A stretch of 64,000 nt of DNA from Corallococcus interemptor (GTDB taxonomy: Bacteria > Myxococcota > Myxococcia > Myxococcales > Myxococcaceae): assembly GCF_003668875.1 (NCBI RefSeq), contig NZ_RAWM01000010.1:62001-126000 (forward strand). The letters are read 5' to 3'. The position numbers and the translations under genes are program-made. Every line of letters starts with the position of its first letter. Positions within the stretch are counted from its first letter, which is position 1. This document shows positions 55,103 through 62,678 of the stretch, one piece after another. Below the pieces are notes generated by a model that saw only the letters and a program-made list of their open reading frames with translations, did not search any database and was not told the DNA's origin.

Positions 55103-56334
55103 AAACTGAAACTGCGGACATCCTCATCATTGGCGCGGGCCCCGCGGGCTCCGTCGCGGCCGGTCTCCTTCGCAAGCAGGGGCGTGACGTCCTCGTGCTG
55201 GAGCGCGAGCAGTTCCCGCGCTTCTCCATTGGCGAGAGCCTCCTGCCGCAGAGCATGGAGTACATCCAGGAAGCGGGCTTCCTCCAGGACGTGGTGGAGG
55301 CGGGCTTCCAGTTCAAGAACGGCGCGGCCTTCGAGCGCGCCGGCAGGTACACGGACTTCGACTTCCGCGACAAGTTCAGCCCCGGCTGGGGCACCACCTA
55401 CCAGGTGGAGCGCGGCACCTTCGACCACGTGCTGGCCAAGGCCGCGGAGAAGAAGGGCGCCACCGTCCGCTTCCGCCACGAGGTGCTGTCCGTGGACTTC
55501 TCCGGCGAGCAGCCGGAGGTGACGGTCCGCTCCCCCGAAGGCGAGACGTACCTCGTGAAGGCGCGCTTCGTCCTGGACGCGAGCGGCTTTGGCCGCGTGC
55601 TGCCCCGCATGCTCAACCTGGAGACCCCGTCCAACTTCCCCGTGCGCGGCGCCATCTTCACGCACGTGCAGGACAACATTCCGGTGGGCACCTTCGACCG
55701 GAACAAGATCCGCGTGACGACGCACCCGGAGCACGTGGACGTCTGGTACTGGACCATCCCCTTCTCCAACGGCCGCTGCTCGCTGGGCGTGGTCGCGAAG
55801 AAGGAATTCCTGGACCAGTACACCGGCACGGACACGGAGCGGCTGCAGGCCATCGTGAAGGAGGCCCCGTCGCTGCGGAACCTGCTGAAGGACGCCGTCT
55901 GGAGCATGCCCGCGCGCAAGCTCACCGGCTACGCGGCCAACGTGAAGTCGCTGTGGGGGCCGGGCTTCGCGCTGCTGGGCAACGCGGGTGAGTTCCTGGA
56001 CCCGGTGTTCTCCTCGGGCGTCACCATCGCCTTCAAGTCCGCGAGCCTCGCCTCGGCCTGTATCGCCCGCGCGTTCGCGGGGGAGAAGGTGGACTGGGAG
56101 AACGAGTACGCGAAGCCGCTCAAGGCGGGCGTGGACACGTTCCGCACCTTCGTGGAGTCCTGGTACGAGGGCGGCTTCCAGGACATCATCTTCCACCCGA
56201 ACCCGTCGGAAGACGTGCGCCGGATGATCTCCGCCATCCTCGCGGGCTACGCGTGGGACAAGAACAACCCCTACGTCTCGGACAGCAAGCGGCGCCTGAC
56301 CGTCCTCGAGGGACTGTGCAAGCCCGCCGCCTGA
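55099..56334 (+). CDS. FAD-dependent halogenase-like oxidoreductase
   Basis: A 411-residue flavoprotein of the tryptophan-halogenase superfamily. It has the FAD site DILIIGAGPAGS (Gly12, Gly14, Gly17), FSIGESLLP, GFQFKNGAAFER with Lys73 and the halogenase signature WxWxIP as WYWTIP (216-221). LGNAGEFLDPVFSSG is also conserved. Lys73 aligns only roughly with the catalytic Lys of halogenases. It may halogenate or hydroxylate the aryl head or polyene; xanthomonadin aryl polyenes are brominated. The start is TTG 55099 inside a TTGA overlap with the exporter gene. Confidence 0.8.
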   Translation: MKTETADILIIGAGPAGSVAAGLLRKQGRDVLVLEREQFPRFSIGESLLPQSMEYIQEAGFLQDVVEAGFQFKNGAAFERAGRYTDFDFRDKFSPGWGTTYQVERGTFDHVLAKAAEKKGATVRFRHEVLSVDFSGEQPEVTVRSPEGETYLVKARFVLDASGFGRVLPRMLNLETPSNFPVRGAIFTHVQDNIPVGTFDRNKIRVTTHPEHVDVWYWTIPFSNGRCSLGVVAKKEFLDQYTGTDTERLQAIVKEAPSLRNLLKDAVWSMPARKLTGYAANVKSLWGPGFALLGNAGEFLDPVFSSGVTIAFKSASLASACIARAFAGEKVDWENEYAKPLKAGVDTFRTFVESWYEGGFQDIIFHPNPSEDVRRMISAILAGYAWDKNNPYVSDSKRRLTVLEGLCKPAA

Positions 56335-56888
56335 TCCCCGCCCTGTTCGTCGCGGGCCTCGTGGCCTGTACCTCCACGCCCCGGCCCCGGCCCGCCCCTC
56401 CCGGCGAGCCGTTGCCGGAGCTGCGCCTGGCTCCCGCCGCTCTCGGGGCGTCCGTGAGCCTGGCGCAGCAGCTGGTGTTCGCGCACGAGCAGGACCCGGG
56501 CGGCCCCCGCTCCCTGGAGGCCCTCCTGGAGGTGGACCCGGCCCAGCTGCGGCTGGCGGGGCTGGCCCTGGGGCAGCGCATCCTCACGCTGCGCTGGGAC
56601 GGCAGCAGACTGGACGAGGAGCGCGACCCCCGCCTACCCGCCCAGTTCAACTCCGCCCTGGTGCTGCGGGACGTGCAGCTCGTCTACTGGCCGGCCGACG
56701 CCGTGCGCGCTGCCCTGCCCGCCGGGTGGACGCTGGAGGACGGCCCGGCGCAGCGGACCCTGTCGAAGAACGGCAGGGAATGGGTGACGGTGCGCTACGA
56801 TGGCTCGCCGCGCTGGGAAGGGCGCACGCAGCTGACGAACCACTCCGAGCACTACCAGCTCACCATCGAATCGCGCTCGGCCGAGTGA
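56316..56888 (+). CDS. DUF3261-type lipoprotein, ApeN-like
   Basis: A 190-residue lipoprotein from GTG 56316, overlapping the preceding gene by 19 bp. The signal RRLIPALFVAGLVAC gives Cys18 as lipidation site. The body has DPAQLRLAGLALGQRILTLRWDG and FNSALVLRDVQLVYWPADAV, as in DUF3261 proteins of aryl polyene clusters. Related LolB-like folds accept lipids at the outer membrane, so it may take over the polyene lipid from the LolA-like carrier; this is inference. Confidence 0.75.
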   Translation: MQARRLIPALFVAGLVACTSTPRPRPAPPGEPLPELRLAPAALGASVSLAQQLVFAHEQDPGGPRSLEALLEVDPAQLRLAGLALGQRILTLRWDGSRLDEERDPRLPAQFNSALVLRDVQLVYWPADAVRAALPAGWTLEDGPAQRTLSKNGREWVTVRYDGSPRWEGRTQLTNHSEHYQLTIESRSAE

Positions 56889-56894
56889 CACCCC

Positions 56895-58076
56895 ATGTCT
56901 CCTCCTGTCTTCCTCAACCAGCTGGGCCTTGTCTGCGCGTTGGGCTCCGGGAAGCAGGAGGTGGCCCGGGCCCTGTTCGCGGACACCGTCTCCGGCGTCG
57001 CCTCCCATGACGGGTTCGCGGACCGGCCGCTGCACGTGGGGCTCGTCACCTCTCCGCTCGCGGCCCAGGACGCCCTGCCCCCTTCGCAGCACAGCCGCAA
57101 CAACGCGCTGCTGCTCACCGCGCTGGCGCAGATCCGTCCGGAGGTGGACGCCGCCCTCGCCCGCTTCGGCCCCGCGCGCGTGGCGGTGGTGCTGGGCACC
57201 AGCACCTCCGGCATCGGCGAGAGCGAGAAGGCCATGGCCAGCCACCTGGCCACGGGCGAGCTGCCCGCGCGCTTCCACCTGCACCAGCAGGAGCTGGGCT
57301 CTCCAGCGCTGGCGCTGGCGCACGTGGTGGGCGCAAAAGGCCCCGCCTACGTCATCTCCACCGCGTGCTCCTCCAGCGCCAAGGCCCTGGCCAGCGCGGC
57401 GCGGATGCTGCGCGCGGGCAGCGTGGACGCGGTGCTGACGGGCGGCGTGGACTCCCTGTGCCGCTTCACCGTCGCGGGCTTCCGCGCGCTGGACTCCGTG
57501 AGCGAGGAGCGCTGCAACCCGATGAGCGCCCACCGCCACGGCATCAACATCGGCGAGGCCGCCGCGCTCTTCCTGATGACCCGCGAGCCGGGGCCGGTGC
57601 GCCTGTCCGGCTGGGGCGAGTCCTCCGACGCGCACCACATCTCCGCGCCGGAGCCCCACGGCAAGGGCGCCATGGCCGCCATCCAGGAGGCCCTGAAGCG
57701 CGCGGGCCTTGCACCGGAGCAGGTGGACTACGTGAACCTGCACGGCACCGCCACGGTGCAGAACGACGCCATGGAGACGCGCGCGGTGCACGCGCTCCTG
57801 GGGCCGGGCGTGAAGGCCAGCTCCACCAAGCCGCTCACCGGCCACACGCTGGGCGCCGCGGGCGCGCTGGAGGCGGCGTTTGCGTACCTCACGCTGGTGG
57901 ACAACCCGGAGGGCCACCTGCCCGGACACTTCTGGGACGGGGCCGTGGACGACTCGCTGCCGGCGCTGTCGCTGGTGAAGCCGGGAGAGTCGCTGGGGCG
58001 CCCGGTGAAGAGCGTGCTGAGTAATTCCTTCGCCTTCGGGGGCAGCAACGCCGCCCTCGTGCTGGAGCGCGCATGA
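56895..58076 (+). CDS. apeO: beta-ketoacyl-ACP synthase, ApeO-like
   Basis: A 393-residue ketosynthase of the FabF type. The triad is complete: Cys158 in STACSSSAKAL, His283 in NLHGTATVQND and His317 in TKPLTGHTLGAAG. It should condense malonyl-ACP with the growing chain, paired with the ApeC-like chain length factor 12 kb upstream. It overlaps the dehydratase gene by 4 bp. Confidence 0.92.
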   Translation: MSPPVFLNQLGLVCALGSGKQEVARALFADTVSGVASHDGFADRPLHVGLVTSPLAAQDALPPSQHSRNNALLLTALAQIRPEVDAALARFGPARVAVVLGTSTSGIGESEKAMASHLATGELPARFHLHQQELGSPALALAHVVGAKGPAYVISTACSSSAKALASAARMLRAGSVDAVLTGGVDSLCRFTVAGFRALDSVSEERCNPMSAHRHGINIGEAAALFLMTREPGPVRLSGWGESSDAHHISAPEPHGKGAMAAIQEALKRAGLAPEQVDYVNLHGTATVQNDAMETRAVHALLGPGVKASSTKPLTGHTLGAAGALEAAFAYLTLVDNPEGHLPGHFWDGAVDDSLPALSLVKPGESLGRPVKSVLSNSFAFGGSNAALVLERA

Positions 58077-58540
58077 TGCGCATCGTGATTGATCAGCCCA
58101 TTGAAGAGCTGGTGCCCCACGAGGGGCGCATGCGGCTGCTCGACCGCGCCCTGGAGGGCGACGCGGACTCGCTGCTCGCGGAGGTCACCGTGCGCGAGGA
58201 CAGCCTCTTCTGCTCCGACGGCGCCGTGGGCGGCTGGGTGGGCATCGAGTACATGGCGCAGGCCGTGGCCGCGTGGGCCGGGTGGCACTCGCGCAAGCGC
58301 GGCGGCACGCCCCGGGTGGGCTTCCTGCTGGGCACCCGCCGCTACGAGTGCAGCCGCCCCGTCTTCAAGACGGGCGAGACCCTGCGTATCGAGGTCCAAC
58401 GCCAGTTCTCCGCGGACAACGGGCTGGGCCAGTTCGACTGCACGCTCAGCATCGGGACGGAGAAGGTCGCCACGGCGGCGCTGACGGTCTACGAGCCGCA
58501 ACCGGGGCAGGACCTGGGAAGGGGCAACACAGATGGGTGA
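58073..58540 (+). CDS. apeP: 3-hydroxyacyl-ACP dehydratase, ApeP-like
   Basis: A 155-residue hotdog protein. ELVPHEGRMRLLDR (His16) and VGGWVGIEYMAQAVAAWAG (Glu59) are typical of the ApeP-type dehydratase. It removes water from each beta-hydroxyacyl unit so that the double bonds remain. In E. coli ApeP works as a heterodimer with ApeI, whose counterpart here is the C-terminal domain of the ligase fusion. It starts in an ATGA overlap and its end overlaps the reductase gene by 8 bp. Confidence 0.88.
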   Translation: MMRIVIDQPIEELVPHEGRMRLLDRALEGDADSLLAEVTVREDSLFCSDGAVGGWVGIEYMAQAVAAWAGWHSRKRGGTPRVGFLLGTRRYECSRPVFKTGETLRIEVQRQFSADNGLGQFDCTLSIGTEKVATAALTVYEPQPGQDLGRGNTDG

Positions 58541-59264
58541 CAAGACGGTGCTGGTGACGGGCTCCAGCCGGGGCATCGGCCGCGCCATCGCGCTGCGCCT
58601 GGCCCGCGACGGCTACGACGTGGTGGTGCACTGCAAGAGCAAGCGCGAGGAGGCCGAGGCCGTGGCCGCCCAGGTGCGCGAGGCCGGCCGCGAGTCGCGC
58701 GTGCTCCAGTTCGACGTGTCGGACCGAGCTGCCACGCAAGCCGCGCTGCTCGCCGACGTGGAGGCCCACGGCTGCTACTACGGCGTGGTGTGCAACGCGG
58801 GCATCGCTCGCGACAACGCGTTCCCCGCCATGACGGCCGAGGAGTGGGACGGCGTCATCCACACCAACCTGGACGCCTTCTACAACGTGCTCAACCCGCT
58901 CACGATGCCCATGGTGCGCCGCAAGAAGCCGGGCCGCATCGTCACGCTGTCGTCCGTGTCCGGGCTCATGGGCAACCGGGGCCAGGTGAACTACAGCGCG
59001 GCCAAGGCGGGCATCATCGGCGCGACGAAGGCGCTGGCGGTGGAGCTGGCCAAGCGCAACATCACCGTCAACTGCGTGGCGCCGGGCCTCATCGACACGG
59101 AGATGGTGCCTCCGGAGGTGCTGGAGGAGGCGCTGAAGATCATTCCCGCCCGCCGGATGGGCAGACCCGAGGAGGTCGCCGCCGCGGTGAGCTTCCTCAT
59201 GGCGGAAGACGCGGGCTACATCACGCGGCAGGTGATTTCGGTGAACGGGGGGATGATCGGATGA
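58533..59264 (+). CDS. apeQ: 3-oxoacyl-ACP reductase (FabG-like SDR), ApeQ-like
   Basis: A 243-residue short-chain dehydrogenase. The NADPH site is VTGSSRGIGRAIAL, followed by VVCNAGIARD and the catalytic Ser141, Tyr154, Lys158 (YSAAK). It reduces the beta-keto group after each condensation. No enoyl reductase is encoded in the operon, which is why conjugated double bonds build up. It overlaps both neighbours (8 bp and 4 bp). Confidence 0.92.
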   Translation: MGDKTVLVTGSSRGIGRAIALRLARDGYDVVVHCKSKREEAEAVAAQVREAGRESRVLQFDVSDRAATQAALLADVEAHGCYYGVVCNAGIARDNAFPAMTAEEWDGVIHTNLDAFYNVLNPLTMPMVRRKKPGRIVTLSSVSGLMGNRGQVNYSAAKAGIIGATKALAVELAKRNITVNCVAPGLIDTEMVPPEVLEEALKIIPARRMGRPEEVAAAVSFLMAEDAGYITRQVISVNGGMIG

Positions 59265-60499
59265 AGCGCGTAGTGGTCACCGGAGTCGGTGCGCTGAGCC
59301 CGCTGGGTCACGACTGGAAGACGGTCGAGGCGCGGCTGCGTGCTCGCCAGAACGCCGTCCAGGTCATGGAGCCCTGGAAGGAATACGAAGGTCTGAACAC
59401 GCGGCTGGGCGCGCCCGCCCTGCCGTTTGAATTGCCGCCGTCCGCGTACTCGCGCAAGACGACGCGCACCATGGGCCGCGTGGCGCTGATGGCGACGCGG
59501 GCCAGCGAGCTGGCGCTCCAGGACGCGGGCCTGCTGGGTGACCCGCTGGTGAAGGGCGGGAAGATGGGCATCGCCTATGGCTCCTCCGCGGGGACGCCGG
59601 AGAACATGGGCGACTTCGGGAAGATGATCACCCACAAGACGACGGAGGGCATCACCGCGACGACGTACCTGCGGATGATGTCCCATACGGCGGCGGTGAA
59701 CATCGGCGTCTTCTTCGGCATCACCGGGCGCATCATCACCACCTCCAGCGCGTGCACGTCCGGCAGCCAGGGCATCGGCTACGCGTATGAGGCCATCAAG
59801 CTGGGCCGCCAGGTGGCGATGCTCGCGGGCGGCGCGGAGGAGCTGGACGCCACGGGCGCGGCGGTGTTCGACACGCTGTTCGCCACCAGCACGAAGCACA
59901 ACGAGGCGCCGCACCAGTCCCCCCGCCCCTTCCACGCCCAGCGTGACGGGCTGGTGCTGGGTGAGGGCGCGTGCACGCTGGTGCTGGAGGAGCTGGAGCA
60001 CGCGAAGGCGCGCGGCGCGACCATCCACGCGGAGCTGCTGGGCTACGGCACCAACAGCGACGGGCGGCACGTCACGCAGCCCAACGCGGACACCATGGCG
60101 GAGGCCATGAAGCTGGCGCTGGAGGACGCGGGCGTGCCGGCCTCCGCCATCCCCTACGTCAACGCGCACGGCACGGCGACGGACACGGGCGACGTGGCGG
60201 AGAGCGCGGCGACGAAGGCCGTCTTCGGGGAGAAGGTCGCCATCTCCAGCCTCAAGAGCTACATGGGCCACACGCTGGGGGCCTGCGGCGCGCTGGAGGC
60301 GTGGATGACCCTCCAGATGATGCGCTCGGACTGGTTCGCGCCCACGCTGCACCTGACGGCGGACTCCGTGGATCCCAAGTGCGCGCCCCTGGACTATGTC
60401 ATGGGCGAGGGACGTGCTTTGCAGACGGACCTGGTGATGACCAACAACTTCGCCTTCGGCGGCATCAACACGTCGTTGATCTTCCGCCGCTGGCCTTGA
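59261..60499 (+). CDS. apeR: beta-ketoacyl-ACP synthase, ApeR-like
   Basis: A 412-residue FabF-type ketosynthase with a full triad: Cys165 in TSSACTSGSQ, His303 in NAHGTATDTG and His337 in SYMGHTLGACG. ApeR of E. coli works as a homodimer, separate from the ApeO-ApeC pair, probably in the first or early condensations. It overlaps the reductase gene by 4 bp and is the last biosynthetic enzyme of the operon. Confidence 0.92.
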   Translation: MKRVVVTGVGALSPLGHDWKTVEARLRARQNAVQVMEPWKEYEGLNTRLGAPALPFELPPSAYSRKTTRTMGRVALMATRASELALQDAGLLGDPLVKGGKMGIAYGSSAGTPENMGDFGKMITHKTTEGITATTYLRMMSHTAAVNIGVFFGITGRIITTSSACTSGSQGIGYAYEAIKLGRQVAMLAGGAEELDATGAAVFDTLFATSTKHNEAPHQSPRPFHAQRDGLVLGEGACTLVLEELEHAKARGATIHAELLGYGTNSDGRHVTQPNADTMAEAMKLALEDAGVPASAIPYVNAHGTATDTGDVAESAATKAVFGEKVAISSLKSYMGHTLGACGALEAWMTLQMMRSDWFAPTLHLTADSVDPKCAPLDYVMGEGRALQTDLVMTNNFAFGGINTSLIFRRWP

Positions 60500-60516
60500 T
60501 GCCTGGAGACCCCGCC

Positions 60517-60948
60517 ATGAAGAAAGCCCTCCTGTTGCTGGCACTGACGGCCGCGAGCCCCGCCCTGGCGCGCGACACCGTGACCAAGGTGAAGCTCGCG
60601 GACGTGCTGGCGCTGCCCGAGGCCAAGGAGAAGCTGGACGGCTCCGTGAAGTTCTACCTGGAAGGCGCCAAGACGCCCAACGTGCTGAAGACGCTGGGCA
60701 GCGACACCACGAACAAGAAGACCAACGGCGTGGGCAAGTCCGACGACTACGCCTGCAAGTGGGCCGCCCTCTCCGCGCTCATCGCCCTGCAGGACGGCGC
60801 GAAGAAGAACGGCGCCAACGCGGTGGTCCACATCGTGAGCTACTACAAGAAGGTGGAGTCCAAGAGCGCCACCGAGATCGAGTGCCACGCCGGCAGCTTC
60901 GTCACCGGCGTCGCGCTCAAGGGCGACTACGCCACGATCGCCAAGTAG
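60517..60948 (+). CDS. small exported protein at the end of the aryl polyene operon
   Basis: A 143-residue protein with a clear signal peptide (MKKALLLLALTAASPALA). The mature part has two Cys (in DDYACKWAAL and EIECHAGSF) and the stretch NGANAVVHIVSYYKKVESK. It resembles small proteins sometimes mislabelled as excinuclease ATPase subunits at the end of such clusters; its function is unknown. ATG 60517 has GGAG 9 nt upstream. It begins 17 bp after apeR, so it is part of the operon, and it is convergent with the next gene. Confidence 0.75.
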   Translation: MKKALLLLALTAASPALARDTVTKVKLADVLALPEAKEKLDGSVKFYLEGAKTPNVLKTLGSDTTNKKTNGVGKSDDYACKWAALSALIALQDGAKKNGANAVVHIVSYYKKVESKSATEIECHAGSFVTGVALKGDYATIAK

Positions 60949-60977
60949 TCCCGAGAGGCGGCCCGCGCGGCGGAACG

Positions 60978-62585
60978 CTACCGCCGCGCCGGCACCTCGA
61001 TGCGGCAGACGCTCTCCGGAGCCAGGCTCCGCGAGCGCATCCAGGCCTCCAGTTCCTGGTCGATGCGCGCCGCCGCCTCCGCGTTGAAGCGGCGGTTGTC
61101 CTGGAGCTTCCAGCCCTGCGGGTAGTTGCCCGAGTAGCCATTCACCGTGGGCACGCCGTGCTCGCCGGACGCCCAGACGGCGTCCAGGTGATACTTCCAC
61201 TCCTGCGCCTCCCCGGACGTCGGCGCGTAGAAGAAGGTCGCGCAGCCCGGTGCGATGCGCGCGGCCACCGCCTCCACGTCCGCGCGGGCCTCGTGCCTGT
61301 CATAGACGGGGCCGGTGAGCCCCTGCTCCAGCAGGCACAGCGCGCCCAGGCCCACCGCCAGCGCCGCGCGCCCCGAGTCCCACTGCCGCTGGAGGTACAG
61401 GGCCAGCCCCACGCCCGCGGGCACCAGCAGCCACAGGCCAATGCGGGACAGGGCCCGGATGGCCGCCGCGCCGGGCACGCCGTGGAAGACGAGCCACCAG
61501 GGCGTGAAGCCGCCGGTGTAGCGCGACGCGAGCAGCAAGGTGGCCACCGCCAGGACGAGCAGCAGCCGCACCGAGGTCCGCGAGCGCGCCTGCCACAGGC
61601 CGATGCCCGCCAGCACGGGCGTGACGAAGCCGAAGCCCAGCCGGTGCTCCCACGGCACCGGCATGCGCTGGAAATGGGAGAAGCCGTTGGTCCACCCGTA
61701 CAGCCAGCTGTCCTGGCCCACGAAGAACCAGCTCCAGAAGCGCGGCACCATGGGAGACACGTCCCCGAAGCTGCGCAGGCCCACCGTGCCAATGGCCTGA
61801 CGCGAGTGCAGGACCAGCGGCGCGAGCACCACCAGCCCTACGATGCCGAAGCCCACGAGCGCCGGGAGGTGGCGGCGCAGCGCCGTCAGCAGCGGGCCGC
61901 GCGTGTCCCGGACGGCGAGCCCGGCGATGAACGCCAGGAGCAGGAAGAAGAAGAGGAACCAGCCCCAGTAGAAGCCCGCGTAGAGCTGGGCCACGAACGC
62001 GCCCACGAGCAGCGCGGACCAGGCGATGCCCCGGCGCCGGTCCGTCTCCGGCCGCGTCAGCGCGATGACCGCGCCCATGGCGACGAGCGCGAAGAACTGT
62101 CCTTCCAGCTGCGGGTGGTTGAGCTGGTTGATGCGCGGAGCACCGGCCGTGAAGAGCACCGCGCCCACGACGGCAGGAAACACGCGCAGGCCGAAGCCCC
62201 GGCGCAGGAGCCACACCGCCGCGGCGTAGTTGAGCGCGGCCATGGTGAGCGCCCACGCCTGCCAGGACAGGTCCGCGCCCAGGCCCAGGACGCGCCACAT
62301 CCAGTAGAACGGCGCCACGCCCAGGAGCACGTCGGAGTACGCGGCGACGTTGGGCTCGGGGTGGAACATCGGCGGGTCCCAGAAGCGCGCGTGCGCCGGG
62401 TCTCCGGACACGAAGCGCCAGCCGTGCTCCAGGATGTAGTGGTTGAAGCGCACGTCGCCCTCGTCGCCCTGCACCAGTCGCAGCCCGGACAGGAGGGCGG
62501 GATGGTGCGACAGCAACAGGGCCAGCACGCCACCGGCGAGGATGAGCAGGACGGCGCGGGTGCGTTCCGAGACGGCGGTTCCCAT
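60978..62585 (-). CDS. polytopic membrane protein, GT-C glycosyltransferase-like
   Basis: A 535-residue protein with about twelve helices and a C-terminal soluble tail. The first outer loop holds LVQGDEGDVRFNHYILEHGW with acidic residues (Asp-Glu-Gly-Asp), as in GT-C enzymes that use lipid-linked sugars. Later segments (FSWWF-type aromatic clusters, RYTGGFTPWWLVFHGVPGAAAIRALSRIG) resemble YfhO-like and related membrane proteins. Sugar transfer to a surface polymer is a guess from fold only. It converges on the aryl polyene operon with 29 bp between stops. Confidence 0.7.
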   Translation of the reverse strand: MGTAVSERTRAVLLILAGGVLALLLSHHPALLSGLRLVQGDEGDVRFNHYILEHGWRFVSGDPAHARFWDPPMFHPEPNVAAYSDVLLGVAPFYWMWRVLGLGADLSWQAWALTMAALNYAAAVWLLRRGFGLRVFPAVVGAVLFTAGAPRINQLNHPQLEGQFFALVAMGAVIALTRPETDRRRGIAWSALLVGAFVAQLYAGFYWGWFLFFFLLLAFIAGLAVRDTRGPLLTALRRHLPALVGFGIVGLVVLAPLVLHSRQAIGTVGLRSFGDVSPMVPRFWSWFFVGQDSWLYGWTNGFSHFQRMPVPWEHRLGFGFVTPVLAGIGLWQARSRTSVRLLLVLAVATLLLASRYTGGFTPWWLVFHGVPGAAAIRALSRIGLWLLVPAGVGLALYLQRQWDSGRAALAVGLGALCLLEQGLTGPVYDRHEARADVEAVAARIAPGCATFFYAPTSGEAQEWKYHLDAVWASGEHGVPTVNGYSGNYPQGWKLQDNRRFNAEAAARIDQELEAWMRSRSLAPESVCRIEVPARR

Positions 62586-62627
62586 GAGCGCCGGGAGCGT
62601 TAACACACCGGGCACGTTCGCTGGAAC

Positions 62628-62660
62628 GACGGAGGGCGTCTGGAGAGCACGCCCTCCGTC
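62628..62660 (-). terminator. strong hairpin between the S15-like and GT-C-like genes
   Basis: A perfect 12-bp stem (62628-62639 with 62649-62660) closes a 9-nt loop, 18 bp after the stop of the minus-strand hydrolase gene. No T-run follows, but the stem is far stronger than chance. It should end transcription before the next minus-strand gene. Confidence 0.7.
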
Positions 62661-62678
62661 ACGGCCGCGAGGGGCGCT

